Origin: CAYSJU01 sp964431495
Lineage (GTDB): Bacteria; Omnitrophota; Gorgyraeia; Tantalellales; Tantalellaceae
Assembly: GCA_964431495.1 (NCBI GenBank)
Contig: CAYSJU010000024.1
Coordinates: 1 to 31,019 of the forward strand
Direction: 5' to 3'
DNA: 31,019 bases
The position numbers were made by a program, and so were the translations under genes. The notes beneath the pieces were generated by a model. It was given only the letters and a program-made list of their open reading frames with translations, did no database searches and was not told where the DNA came from. The number at the start of each line of letters is the position of its first letter. Within the stretch, counting starts at the first letter, position 1. Below are positions 15,160 to 23,504 of the stretch, in pieces.

Positions 15160-16813
15160 CCAGATAAACGTCATCTTCTATCTGAAAATTCTTATAAAAA
15201 TCCGGGTCACATTTTAATCTCGGCACTTTGAACTGGCCGTCATGAGACCCTTCCTGGACTTTTCTCAGCCGGTATTTCTCTGCTTCGCCTTGTTGTGCTA
15301 CTTTCATCACCGGAGAAGCTATGATCTGTGATCTTCTGACATTCCCGTATTCACTGTTTTGCCGGGATAATTCTTCTTCCATGGCTTTTAAAAATCTTTT
15401 TCTTTCCGGGAAAGAAGTTTTCTGGGAAAATTCCACCAGGAACACGTAACGGGGTATTGCTTCATGCTGGACAGTGACGCAAAAAAATTCGACCGAAAGG
15501 CCCGAACGGCTTAAAACCTCGCTCAAGGCCTTGTTCACCTGTGATTCGTAAAGTTTCTCGCCTCCTATGGATACCGCGCTCAGGCCTTTCTGCACAAACT
15601 CTATCACAGGTGTCTTATTGAAAAACCCGTTGACCTTTATCACGTCGTCGATATTGTACCGGTACAACCCGCAGGGGGTCGTTACTATCAGAAAGTATTC
15701 CTTCCCATCTTCCAGCTGGTCGCACAGGAGGACTCTTTTGTTGCTTTTTTCCATATCTTCTTTGGGGATGAATTCGTAAAAATTCGTGCTGATGGCCAGC
15801 ACCCCGCCCCCGCCTTCATCACTCATTGGCACGGAACCGTGCGCCTCTGTGGAATGGCATCCTATATCCCTTATCGGGGTATCCCCGAAATACCGCGGGA
15901 GTTCTTTCAGGTAAAGCTTCATGGTTCCGGCTTTCCAGCATTCTATCAGCTTTAGATCGGGCCAGAAATACATGGGCAACAGCTTTCCTTTCTCTTTCAG
16001 TATGGCCCTGAGCTCCCGCGCCCTTTCCGGATCCGGTTTACACGCTTTTTCTATCACGCGTCTTATTTCGTCGGGGATATCGAACTCCTCATCAATCGTT
16101 CCTTTTTCTATGTCTTTTATTATCTTCTCCTGCCATTTCTCTATCTTCCTGCATAATAAGGTTATGGTATTGGGATTAAGAGTGCCTATTGTCGTTATAT
16201 TCTGCTGCATTGCCAGGCGTAATATGCAGTAATATCTCGCGTCATAGTCCCAGATATCAAAGACCTGATAAGGCAACGCGTAAAACCGCCTGACGATCCC
16301 GGGCAGGGTTTTATAAACATGGCCGCTCTCGGCCCCGTAAGACAGGCCAGATTCTGTATACCCCTCAAGAGCAGGACTTACTATGGCGAGAAACTTGCCT
16401 TTGAACACGTCTGGATAATCCCTGGCTATATAATATGTCCAGATATCCATGACATTGTCTTCCCTGGACCTGGAATATTTGCTCACCGGTATAAGTTTAG
16501 GCTTGCTGGTGGTCCCGCTGGTTATGGCGAAAAACGTGGGCTCATCCGCGATCAACACGTTCTGTTCACCCTTTGCCATCCTGTTAACGTACGGCCTGAG
16601 GTCCTCATAGTCGGCAAGAGGCACGCATTTCCTGTATTCATCGACCGATCTTATACTGGAAAAGTGATATTTTTTACCATACTCCGTGTCTTTGTTCCGA
16701 TTGATAAACTCCAGGAGCACCTTTTTCTGGACTTTCACGGGATCACCGGTCGACTTCTCGAAGAGTCCCGCCTTGATCGCCAGTATTTTCATTATAAAGT
16801 TCGCGATATTCAT
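15152..16813 (-). CDS. GH3-family acyl-adenylating enzyme
   Basis: 553 residues. The adenylation motif AITSGTTSKPKLIPVS (about 95-110) and the GH3-typical ending of the domain (LCDQLEDGKEYFLIVTTPCGLYRYNIDDVIKV, given here only as its position, about 375-405) mark the GH3 branch of the ANL superfamily. GH3 enzymes activate carboxylic acids with ATP and often join them to amines or thiols. The gene follows luxE and luxC with a 14-nt gap, so it probably acts on the same fatty acid or related acyl substrate. AGGAAA upstream of the ATG is a modest ribosome site. The stop codon lies in the inverted repeat shared with galM. No substrate can be read from the sequence. Confidence 0.85.
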   Translation of the reverse strand: MNIANFIMKILAIKAGLFEKSTGDPVKVQKKVLLEFINRNKDTEYGKKYHFSSIRSVDEYRKCVPLADYEDLRPYVNRMAKGEQNVLIADEPTFFAITSGTTSKPKLIPVSKYSRSREDNVMDIWTYYIARDYPDVFKGKFLAIVSPALEGYTESGLSYGAESGHVYKTLPGIVRRFYALPYQVFDIWDYDARYYCILRLAMQQNITTIGTLNPNTITLLCRKIEKWQEKIIKDIEKGTIDEEFDIPDEIRRVIEKACKPDPERARELRAILKEKGKLLPMYFWPDLKLIECWKAGTMKLYLKELPRYFGDTPIRDIGCHSTEAHGSVPMSDEGGGGVLAISTNFYEFIPKEDMEKSNKRVLLCDQLEDGKEYFLIVTTPCGLYRYNIDDVIKVNGFFNKTPVIEFVQKGLSAVSIGGEKLYESQVNKALSEVLSRSGLSVEFFCVTVQHEAIPRYVFLVEFSQKTSFPERKRFLKAMEEELSRQNSEYGNVRRSQIIASPVMKVAQQGEAEKYRLRKVQEGSHDGQFKVPRLKCDPDFYKNFQIEDDVYLEK

Positions 16814-16827
16814 CTTTTTATTTTTTC

Positions 16828-18207
16828 CTACTCGATAACCGTTACTCTGGTAAGATCGCGCAAAGCATAGCTGCCGTCATGAGGGGTGCCGGGCGTTGTA
16901 ATGGCCATGACCCCGAACGGGCAGAGGCGGGTGACGCCGAGCCTTGACAGGGCGATCCCGTATTCCGATATCTCCCGATCTTCCAGGCAATAACCAACGG
17001 TCTGAAGATAGAACGAATGGTCCCTGAGCAGGTCTGATAACACGCGTAAGGACGGATACCTCTCGATAAAAATGCTCCGGTTAAGGGGAGATGTGATGAA
17101 CTTCCTTCCCTTTGGATCTTCTTCATAGATAATGGTCCAGTCGAACGTTTCCGGGCCGATCACACTCGTTGACTGGCCAGTGGCCAAATGTTCGGCCAGT
17201 GCCAGTTCCCTTGTCCTCAGGATCTCCACGTACTCGTCATCCAGCCTTTTCCCCGGGGGGAAACGGTCGTTCGCTTTTTCGAAACTGTCCGCCAGAGAAT
17301 CGATGAAACGCTTCATTTCTTCGGGGGGAACGGATTCTTCCACAAAGAGCATCTGCGGGCAGTTGCACGCCTTTTGTTCCCATATCACGATATCAAACAC
17401 TATTCTGTCGGTCAGCTCGGAGAGTTTCACGGCTTTTAATCCAGCATTTGACAATACTCCGAAACTGATCTTGGGCCCGTGCTGCACAAGGACCGTGGAT
17501 TGGCCAAGATCTTTTTTCCAGCTTGAAAGCGCATCATCACCTCCCCAGAATATTATCCTGTCCATATAGTGCTTGAACATGTTTTCTATTGTCCGGTCCC
17601 CCCCCTGCCACCACAGGATAGCAAGCCGGTCGGCGATAATGCCTTTTTTGTCAAATTGCCTGATGCTCTCCGCGAAAAGAACGGGAAAATCCCTGTCCGT
17701 GGACATCTTGAGAAAATTGACGTTCTTGGTGATTATTCCGTCGATAAGGCTTTCTATGCATCCAAGAAAAGCATTGCCGGCCGCGACATGAAGGATCTGT
17801 CCCACTGGCTGGACAGTAAGCCTGGCGTGCGTGGTATCCTGCGTGACCAGCCCGTCCTGGATGGAAGGGCTCCCGAGCTCTCCGGCCAGCTTTTTCTCGA
17901 GGTTATCCGGATCAATCCTCCCCGGGAATTCGTTAAGGATCGCTTCGACAAGCTCCGTGCCCAGGCCGGTGCTCTCTGTCAACATTTTAAGCGCTTCCCT
18001 GCGTTTGGCATACCCGGGATCCGCCCATGCTTTTGAGACGCCGGACAAAATATCCATGATCTGGTCCTGGGAAGGATGCGATCCGTTCTCTTTTATCTTT
18101 TTTCCCCTTACCAGGAGTTTCTCCAGCTCATCACCCGAGACCGGATGGCTTGAGACCACGGTCTTCCCGAAAATAAATTGTTTGAAACGGTTCTTTTTGT
18201 CCGTCAT
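16828..18207 (-). CDS. luxC: LuxC-family acyl-CoA/acyl-protein reductase
   Basis: 459 residues, near the usual LuxC length. A Rossmann-like region contains GQILHVAAGNAFLGC (137-150) and the catalytic segment EQKACNCPQ supplies Cys281 as the likely nucleophile, in the place of the reactive Cys of LuxC. The family reduces activated fatty acids to aldehydes with NADPH. The start overlaps the LuxE stop as ATGA. No luciferase (luxA/luxB) is in the window, so the aldehyde probably goes to an alcohol, wax, ether lipid or secondary metabolite rather than light. The family is well supported, the end product is unknown. Confidence 0.88.
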   Translation of the reverse strand: MTDKKNRFKQFIFGKTVVSSHPVSGDELEKLLVRGKKIKENGSHPSQDQIMDILSGVSKAWADPGYAKRREALKMLTESTGLGTELVEAILNEFPGRIDPDNLEKKLAGELGSPSIQDGLVTQDTTHARLTVQPVGQILHVAAGNAFLGCIESLIDGIITKNVNFLKMSTDRDFPVLFAESIRQFDKKGIIADRLAILWWQGGDRTIENMFKHYMDRIIFWGGDDALSSWKKDLGQSTVLVQHGPKISFGVLSNAGLKAVKLSELTDRIVFDIVIWEQKACNCPQMLFVEESVPPEEMKRFIDSLADSFEKANDRFPPGKRLDDEYVEILRTRELALAEHLATGQSTSVIGPETFDWTIIYEEDPKGRKFITSPLNRSIFIERYPSLRVLSDLLRDHSFYLQTVGYCLEDREISEYGIALSRLGVTRLCPFGVMAITTPGTPHDGSYALRDLTRVTVIE

Positions 18208-19406
18208 TCGCGAGCGACCTCCATCCCGTTACCGCTGACAAATTGATCAGCCGTGAAGGCGCAGGTGACCTTTTTGGTCATACCGGCCCTGCCGATCACC
18301 TTTATATATGGTCCTCCTACAGAACAGGGGCAGGACTTTTCGATATAGCCATAATCGGTCGTAAGGATCGACAAGATCGGGCAGCTTTCGACAAGAGGCG
18401 TAAAGAGATGTATGAGCCCGGCCTCGCCATACGGCAGTTTTTTTAAAGTGCGGGGGTCGCGCACGCATGCCAGGGACACATTGGGTATATGCTTATGATG
18501 CTGTTCGCATTCCAGGTAAAAAACAGGGTGTTCGATAAGCGTGTAAAGGTCACGCACGTTCTTCGGATCGATCGTGGTGTTCTCTTCCAGGAACGTGAAG
18601 TAATCGAAATTTTTTCCGTAAGGGTTCCTGGCGCCTTTCCAGCCGCCACCGGTCAATATGCAACTGCCCTCGGGGAACCGGACCCTGCCGTATTTCTCGC
18701 GGTAGCTCATAATGACCTCACAGGTATGGTGAACAAAACCCAGAATACGTACGGGCCGGCCCTCATTGATAAATTCCCTTAATTTCTCGACCGCCTGGTC
18801 CTTCAAAAATTCCATATGTCCCGTTTTATTTGTGTCCAGCGCGTAGAACAGATCATTCCGGGGAGTAAGACAGGATATGATCACATCTGAATTGGTCGTG
18901 CCGACATCATTATCGACTTCGGGGTTATAACACATCATCAGATAGTTCGCGGACTTCTCCGAGGCCAGTCCCAGTGTCTTATAGATAAGATAAACTGAAT
19001 TCAGCAGCCGCTGGCCGGAGATCGTGTTCATGGTTATCTTTGATTTCCGGCCCGAAGTGCCGCTTGAAGTGAATTCGGTTTTCAGCAGGTCCCTTGTCTT
19101 TGTCTCTATGTTATAGAATTTGAACGTATCACTTAAGATATAAGGGATGTCCCATATGTCATCGAATGAGGATATCCGGTCCTCGTCAAACTTTTTATAT
19201 TCGCATAATCTCCCGTAGAACTCCGAGTTGGCTTTATGGTGCCGGAAGTTGACCCGCATGGCTTCCAGAAATTTGTTTTTACATACCGGCGAGAACTCAT
19301 ACGGATAAGTTGTAATGACGTCGTCAACGACATCCTTTTTCTTGTAAGAATGCGAATTAAAGAACTCCCTTATGATCCTCCGTTTTACCTTCTCTCTGAC
19401 AGTCAT
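18204..19406 (-). CDS. luxE: LuxE-family acyl-protein synthetase
   Basis: 400 residues. The adenylation motif TSSGTSGRKSKIT (about 113-125) matches LuxE/ANL enzymes, and GGGWKGARNPYGK corresponds to the LuxE central motif. Near the C-terminus VTCAFTADQF places Cys382 where LuxE carries its acylated Cys. The enzyme would activate a fatty acid and pass the acyl group to LuxC, with which it is coupled by ATGA. It is the first gene of the operon. A candidate promoter ends only 6 nt before the ATG, and no Shine-Dalgarno is seen in that short space. Motifs and the neighbouring luxC make the family secure. Confidence 0.87.
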   Translation of the reverse strand: MTVREKVKRRIIREFFNSHSYKKKDVVDDVITTYPYEFSPVCKNKFLEAMRVNFRHHKANSEFYGRLCEYKKFDEDRISSFDDIWDIPYILSDTFKFYNIETKTRDLLKTEFTSSGTSGRKSKITMNTISGQRLLNSVYLIYKTLGLASEKSANYLMMCYNPEVDNDVGTTNSDVIISCLTPRNDLFYALDTNKTGHMEFLKDQAVEKLREFINEGRPVRILGFVHHTCEVIMSYREKYGRVRFPEGSCILTGGGWKGARNPYGKNFDYFTFLEENTTIDPKNVRDLYTLIEHPVFYLECEQHHKHIPNVSLACVRDPRTLKKLPYGEAGLIHLFTPLVESCPILSILTTDYGYIEKSCPCSVGGPYIKVIGRAGMTKKVTCAFTADQFVSGNGMEVARE

Positions 19407-19412
19407 AATATT

Positions 19413-19441
19413 ATTTTACCCTAAATGATAACTCTCGGCAA
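19413..19441 (-). promoter_or_regulatory. Candidate promoter of the luxE-luxC-GH3 operon, leaderless layout
   Basis: On the minus strand TTGCCG (19436-19441), a 17-nt spacer and TAAAAT (19413-19418) are followed by 6 nt and the LuxE ATG. This is the same spacing to the start codon as at galM and at 26141. Confidence 0.45.
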
Positions 19442-19474
19442 GCTTTTGGATCTGTTGATCTGGGGACACCGGTC

Positions 19475-20152
19475 TCACCCGCCAAGCAGAGGCTTCAGCT
19501 TATCCACAGGTCCATAGGCGATGATCCTGTCATGCGGCTGTATTATCTCTTCCGCCCTTGGCATGGATATCCAGGTATCTCCTCTTCGTATCCCGATAAC
19601 CAGAGACCCGATGTCCTCGAACTTAAAATCTGACAAGGAACGGCCCACGGATGAGGAATCACCTGTCACATACCCTTTTACCAGACCGTAGCCCTGGGCA
19701 AAGCGGTTAATGTTATGAACTCCACGCTTGCTGAACAAGGGTAACCGCATAAGTCTTTTTTCTATATAATTATCCAGCTTCAGCATCCAGCGTGTATGAA
19801 ATATAACCAACAAGATCACTATGATACTCAGGACAAATATTATGATGCTGATGGGCAAATGTTTTCCCTTGCTCAACATAAAGGTCATACAACCTGTAAT
19901 TATAATGGTGACCAGTCCTACGTGTCCCAAGATCATGGCATAGGCGACTATTTTCCGTCTTAGCTCGTCTACCATCACGGTTTCTGCCACACTTGTCGTA
20001 TATCCCGTGCTCGTGTACGCCGAACAGGCTTGGAACAACGCATTTCCCTCATCCATCCCGGTAAGCTTTAAAGCTATGCCGGTAGCTTTTACCAGAACAA
20101 AGACAAGCGTTATCGAAAATAAGGCCGTAAAGAGAAAAGCATACCCTCCCAT
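19475..20152 (-). CDS. Membrane protein with Trk-like pore segment and TrkA-C domain
   Basis: 225 residues from the ATG at 20152, chosen because AAGGAGGAG lies just upstream. About four membrane segments occupy residues 1-130; the stretch ALFQACSAYTSTGYTT resembles the pore/selectivity region of Trk/Ktr potassium transporters (S/A-x-T-x-T-G-[FY]-T-T). The C-terminal part (about 145-225), with LSDFKFEDIGSLVIGIRRGDTWISMP and a DRIIAYGP ending, is a TrkA-C (RCK-C) ligand-binding domain. A role as a small cation channel or as its regulator is plausible. It is too short to be a complete TrkH. It is a single gene followed by the luxE promoter region. Confidence 0.7.
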   Translation of the reverse strand: MGGYAFLFTALFSITLVFVLVKATGIALKLTGMDEGNALFQACSAYTSTGYTTSVAETVMVDELRRKIVAYAMILGHVGLVTIIITGCMTFMLSKGKHLPISIIIFVLSIIVILLVIFHTRWMLKLDNYIEKRLMRLPLFSKRGVHNINRFAQGYGLVKGYVTGDSSSVGRSLSDFKFEDIGSLVIGIRRGDTWISMPRAEEIIQPHDRIIAYGPVDKLKPLLGG

Positions 20153-20222
20153 ATCTCCTCCTTTTCCAGGGGACGTCCCGTCCGGGGACACCCCATATAG
20201 TAGAGTATAATGGAGTAATTTC

Positions 20223-20282
20223 GGGACACAATACTTAATTATCGATAATTCTAAACGGAAAAATAATTAAGTATTGTGTCCC
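20223..20282. repeat. GGGACA-type inverted repeat with 20-bp perfect arms
   Basis: Arms 20223-20242 (GGGACACAATACTTAATTAT) and 20263-20282 are perfect reverse complements around a 20-nt loop. It sits between the Trk-like gene and the hemolysin-III-type gene. The 20-nt loop equals that of the element at 15090-15159, although the arm sequences differ. Further GGGGACA motifs occur nearby at about 19463 and 20193. Confidence 0.85.
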
Positions 20283-20298
20283 CGGAATTCATTTCGTT

Positions 20299-20940
20299 TT
20301 ACATGGGTAATACGTAAAACAGGATCGCGAAATAATGGCATATGCTTCCGGCCAGGACGAATAAATGCCATATCGTATGATTGAAAGGCAGCTTGTGGAA
20401 AATGTGGAAAATAACCCCCAATGAATAGAATAATCCCCCCGCGATCAGCCATACAAGTCCTTTGAACGGAATGCTGTTTATAAAAGGCCGGACCGCGATA
20501 ACGGCAAGCCATCCCATCATCAGATAAATAATAGTAGATACAACAAAAAACCTTTTTACGAAGAACACTTTAAATACTATTCCCGTCAAAGCTAAAGCCC
20601 AGATCACGCCGAACAGGGCCCAGCCCCATGCCCCCCTTAACGAGATAAGCGCGAAAGGCGTATACGAGCCGGCGATCAAAATATAAATGGCGGAATGGTC
20701 TATTATCCTGAATATATTCTTTGTGCGGCCCAACGGAAAACTATGATACAAAGTGGAAGCGGCATATAATATGACCAGTGTGCTGCCGTAAATGCTGAAG
20801 CAGGCAACCCGCCGGATGTCTCCGTATTTGCTTGCCAGGACGACAAGAATAACCAGGCCCGCGACACTTAACAAAAGGCCGATGCCGTGCGTTACGCTGT
20901 TTGCTATCTCTTCTATTAAAGTTTGCTCTTTTTTACTCAA
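20299..20940 (-). CDS. Hemolysin III / PAQR-family membrane protein
   Basis: 213 residues from a TTG at 20940, with seven predicted membrane segments. Family hallmarks are EEIANSVTHGIG near the N-terminus, STLYHSFP and the FRIIDHSAIYILIAGSYTPF stretch (about 85-104), and a C-terminal FNHTIWHLFVLAGSICHYFA. The conserved His, Asp and Ser residues form a metal site in PAQR proteins. Bacterial members are integral membrane proteins, possibly hydrolases, and haemolytic activity is rarely shown. The TTG at 20940 gives the usual N-terminus, 4 nt after the stop of the DUF2147 gene; a TTG at 21003 would overlap that gene by 59 nt. The start is uncertain, the family is not. Confidence 0.88.
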   Translation of the reverse strand: MSKKEQTLIEEIANSVTHGIGLLLSVAGLVILVVLASKYGDIRRVACFSIYGSTLVILYAASTLYHSFPLGRTKNIFRIIDHSAIYILIAGSYTPFALISLRGAWGWALFGVIWALALTGIVFKVFFVKRFFVVSTIIYLMMGWLAVIAVRPFINSIPFKGLVWLIAGGLFYSLGVIFHIFHKLPFNHTIWHLFVLAGSICHYFAILFYVLPM

Positions 20941-20944
20941 GGTT

Positions 20945-21391
20945 TTATTCTGCTGCCAGCCTTCTCCATATTTCGGTCCTGCCAAAGAAAGAAATCCCGA
21001 CAAAACCTCTTAGCTTTATCTCGTCGTCTGACTTCATGGTAATGGTGCCTTGATATGTTTGGCCGTTATCGGGGTCGTAAACGTTCCCTTTCTTCCACCG
21101 GTTTTTGCCCGTGTATTCAAAATCATTAAGTATTTCAACGTCTCCCAAACAACGGCCCCGTAAAGTTTTATCCGGATTATTAACATCCAGTCTTTTTTCA
21201 CCGTCAGGGTCTACAACGGGTTTCCCAGAGTATTTTTCTCCCTCTCTGTGTATCTCTATCTCATCACCTCCCGCGGTCACCCATACCCCGACTAATTTAT
21301 CCGCCTCCGGCAAGAGCGCTTCAGCCGTACCATAAAAACAAGTGACTGAACAAAATACTAAGATAACAAATGTTATTATACTTCTTTTCAT
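20945..21391 (-). CDS. Secreted DUF2147-family protein
   Basis: 148 residues from the ATG at 21391, which has GGGAGGA upstream; longer readings lack one. Residues 1-25 are a Sec signal peptide. The mature part follows DUF2147: LVGVWVTAGGDEIEIH, GKPVVDP, DVNNPDKTLRGRCLGDVEIL, then GNVYDPDNGQTYQG and LRGFVGISFFGRTEIWRR. The family is a small lipocalin-like periplasmic or outer-membrane protein of unknown function. It is followed at 4 nt by the PAQR gene, so the two are likely co-transcribed. Confidence 0.88.
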   Translation of the reverse strand: MKRSIITFVILVFCSVTCFYGTAEALLPEADKLVGVWVTAGGDEIEIHREGEKYSGKPVVDPDGEKRLDVNNPDKTLRGRCLGDVEILNDFEYTGKNRWKKGNVYDPDNGQTYQGTITMKSDDEIKLRGFVGISFFGRTEIWRRLAAE

Positions 21392-21554
21392 GAAATCCTC
21401 CCTTGTCTTATCCAACAGCATCTCCCAAAACGACCAAAACCGTCCCTGAAACAAGAGCCGTGATCGGATGTTATTGCGAGAACCGCCAGCGAACGATCCA
21501 CAAAGTTGTTTTTTGCGAATCCGTTAGAAGGAAGTGGCTGACAAAATTTACTTT

Positions 21555-21722
21555 TTAACGCCTTTCGTTCTTGCGCTTTAAAAAGCAATCCTTGCAGTAT
21601 ACCGGACGGTCACCTCTGGGCTTAAAAGGGACTTCGCATTCTTTTTTACACTCTGCGCAAGTCGCCTTGTACATCTCTCGCGGACCCCTGTCGAATCCAC
21701 CGCTACCTTGCTGATATCCCAT
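21555..21722 (-). CDS. Small zinc-ribbon protein (CxxC-x17-CxxC)
   Basis: 55 residues. ATG at 21722 follows AAGGAGGAA. The sequence has CAEC (22-25), exactly 17 residues, then CKDC (43-46), with CEVPFKPRGDRPVYC in between. This is the CxxC-x17-CxxC domain, a presumed zinc knuckle found in many uncultured-phylum genomes. The N-terminus is Gly-rich and the C-terminus basic (FLKRKNERR), suggesting nucleic-acid binding. It and the next small gene (21762) share direction and similar ribosome sites, with a 39-nt gap. Confidence 0.85.
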   Translation of the reverse strand: MGYQQGSGGFDRGPREMYKATCAECKKECEVPFKPRGDRPVYCKDCFLKRKNERR

Positions 21723-21761
21723 GTTTCCTCCTTATTTAGTTTTGATTAAAAATTTTGGTCC

Positions 21762-21902
21762 TCAATCCGAAGCCTGCTCTGGATCCGCTTTGGCCTGCGT
21801 GTTTTTTTTATCCAGCTTACTTTGTTTCTTTTCTTCTTTCTTCTTTTTCTTTGCCAATTCTTTCTGACGCTTTAGATATGAATAATTATTTCTTGCCAAC
21901 AT
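21762..21902 (-). CDS. Small lysine-rich protein
   Basis: 46 residues beginning MLARNNYSYLKRQKELAKKK and continuing with mixed Lys/Glu repeats, ending ADPEQASD. The ATG at 21902 has AAAGGAGGAT immediately upstream. The composition and the N-terminal pattern are those of a small conserved protein family of many Gram-negative genomes, usually unannotated. It probably forms a single charged helix and may bind RNA or ribosomes. It precedes the CxxC-x17-CxxC gene. No function is known. Confidence 0.75.
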   Translation of the reverse strand: MLARNNYSYLKRQKELAKKKKKEEKKQSKLDKKNTQAKADPEQASD

Positions 21903-22067
21903 ATCCTCCTTTTCTCTTGGCCCATCCTGCCTGGTGACACCCTGTAGTTAAGGCTCTGCCCATTACGTTAAAAACTTTCCCGCAAAAGCCGTCCCGCCCG
22001 CACCATCCGGTCCTGCGATTATATATGCGTTCTTCTTGCTCCTGCTAATATTATACCTTACAAACTG

Positions 22068-22100
22068 AAAAAGCCCTACATCATTCCGGACAGGGCTTTT
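22068..22100 (-). terminator. Rho-independent terminator
   Basis: AAAAGCCCT (22069-22077) pairs with AGGGCTTTT (22092-22100) around a 14-nt loop. On the minus strand the stem ends in TTTTT, suiting termination of the 22179-22825 transcript. Confidence 0.8.
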
Positions 22101-22178
22101 ATTCAAGCTATCGGGGCATATTGCTTTACTGAAAAAACGGATAAATTATATAAAGAACCTGCTGTTACTTAAAGTGTC

Positions 22179-22568
22179 CTATCCCGCAAAAAAACCAAAA
22201 AAGGTCAAAACAACGCCAAAGACAAGCGCAGCAATTGCATGGACCATCGGCAGATTTTCATTCTTTTGGTAAGCTTGTATGAACCCGGATACCGTATTTG
22301 GAAAGACAATTATCCATATACCTTTGATAAATGCGAGCCAACCTATGACCGTGATTATTACAGTCCAGCCAGCCACCCATACATTATGGGTCAGTATAAT
22401 TACAACTCCAATAACAAGCGTAAGTATCCCACCATAAAAAACCAGGGCTGCATTTTTACAAAAATCTTCCATTACCCGCTGAAAGGCCTTACGGTTAAAC
22501 ATAAAACCTACTCCAACAACTAGATAACACAGGCCAAAGATCCTGGCAATAAATACCGAGGTTTCCAT
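22179..22568 (-). CDS. Small four-helix integral membrane protein, unknown function
   Basis: 129 residues with four predicted membrane segments: about 8-24, 43-62, 67-90 and 108-127. AAGGAGGCAG precedes the ATG. Short loops carry FNRKAFQRVMEDFCKNA between segments 1 and 2 and AYQKNENLPM between 3 and 4. No catalytic motif is visible. It is 14 nt downstream of the DUF6868-like gene and is followed by a terminator, so the two form one small operon. Not recognised beyond a generic membrane protein. Confidence 0.8.
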   Translation of the reverse strand: METSVFIARIFGLCYLVVGVGFMFNRKAFQRVMEDFCKNAALVFYGGILTLVIGVVIILTHNVWVAGWTVIITVIGWLAFIKGIWIIVFPNTVSGFIQAYQKNENLPMVHAIAALVFGVVLTFFGFFAG

Positions 22569-22582
22569 ATCTGCCTCCTTTT

Positions 22583-22825
22583 TTATCCGACGATCAGCAG
22601 CGCCACATAGGGAACGACATTAAAGACCAGAAAGACGAGTTCGGCCAACGTGAGAAACGAGTAAATGACCACGTTGAAGGTTTCCCGCGAAATTGAAAAC
22701 CATTTGCTATGCATACGGTACAGCACATCCGCAGCCAGTATACACATTGCGGTCCAAAAAACCAACAGGACTCCGTTTATGATCGTACACCACATAAAGA
22801 ATGTCGTTAGTCTCTGAATATCCAT
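22583..22825 (-). CDS. DUF6868-like small membrane protein
   Basis: 80 residues from the ATG at 22825, which has AAAGGAGGAAC at proper spacing; the longer frame to 22855 does not. Two membrane segments (about 8-32 and 50-78) flank RMHSKWFSISRETFNV. The pattern MDIQRLTTFFMWCTIINGVLL with a KWF-ISRETFNVVIYSFL stretch is that of the DUF6868 family, of unknown function. It overlaps the end of the upstream methyltransferase fragment by 19 nt and is followed by another small membrane protein. Confidence 0.8.
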   Translation of the reverse strand: MDIQRLTTFFMWCTIINGVLLVFWTAMCILAADVLYRMHSKWFSISRETFNVVIYSFLTLAELVFLVFNVVPYVALLIVG

Positions 22826-23136
22826 ACTGTTCCTCCTTTGTCTTTCTGCATCCAATACCGGGTTTTAAAATAGGCATAACCACATACCATAGAGATTATA
22901 ACACCACAAAAAGCATATGAAAAGAGCGGCTCAGGGGGAAAAGTTAATCGCCATATTTTCGGGATAAATCGATATTTTACTTCTCGAGTATAGGATTCAT
23001 AACCCTCAAGTTCTTGCTTTAACGTTTTTTCTTCCTTCACAGCTCGAACGGCAAATAAGCCCACTAATGGAAAAGTGATCAACGGTCCATAAGGCGAGCC
23101 CGATAAAAGAGGTGCGCCAAAAAGCGAAAGAAGCAT
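22807..23136 (-). pseudogene. C-terminal remnant of an isoprenylcysteine carboxylmethyltransferase-like protein
   Basis: The frame encodes HPREMLLSLFGAPLLSGSPYGP, then VKEEKTLKQELEGYESYTREVKYRFIPKIW in the places expected for the SAM-binding C-terminal half of the ICMT/phospholipid-methyltransferase family (shown here as two separate segments about 15 residues apart). The family normally has about 100 more N-terminal residues. In this frame a TAG stop sits immediately before the HPRE segment. Upstream in another frame is a well-placed AAAGGAGG and ATG (23209) leading into a short hydrophobic stretch, which suggests a deletion or frameshift joined the old start region to the surviving C-terminal half. 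A functional short protein starting at 23136 is possible but lacks the membrane half. Confidence 0.6.
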
Positions 23137-23504
23137 CTCCCTCGGATGCTAACAACATGGCGCAACAAATAAGAATTGCTATTCCAATAAATATTTTATA
23201 ACTCATCATGCCTCCTTTTGAGTAATTCTGCTGTAGCCATTGACTTCCGAAACGTTGTCGTTATCTCTTTATAACAATTATTTTCATGAAAGTATTTGTG
23301 TGCATTTTAACGCTGATTAGTTGATAAGGCAATAGATATATGGAACAGCGGAAGAGGTTGGATTCAGCGCCTCCGTCCCCGCGGCAAGTTTTGCTTTGAT
23401 ATTTACATGGTCTCTCTTTACTTCCACAAGAATTAGAGTTATAATATTGTATCATTGTAAGTTACTGGCATCTCTTTTAATAGACTAAAAAAACAAAGGT
23501 GTCT
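23137..23504. other. Intergenic stretch with old start region and precursor promoter
   Basis: Its right part holds the promoter of the orphan precursor (23417-23445). Its left part holds a strong ribosome site (23211-23219, minus strand) and ATG at 23209 that open a short frame of about 67 codons, hydrophobic for the first 20, most likely the cut-off start of the methyltransferase remnant. The 64-codon minus-strand frame at 23261-23455 has no coding character. Confidence 0.5.
23417..23445 (+). promoter_or_regulatory. Candidate sigma-70-type promoter of the orphan precursor
   Basis: TTTACT (23417-23422), a 17-nt spacer and a perfect TATAAT (23440-23445) lie about 60 nt before the ATG at 23505. 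This gives the lone precursor its own promoter, independent of the main peptide operon. Confidence 0.55.

Noticed and set aside
15152..19406. A bioluminescence operon
   Set aside because: luxA and luxB are not present in the window; only the acyl-reduction part is seen.
23261..23455. A 64-codon minus-strand ORF as another Cys-rich precursor
   Set aside because: It lacks the WxKP and EE[ST]VL leader, lacks a ribosome site and overlaps the promoter of precursor C.
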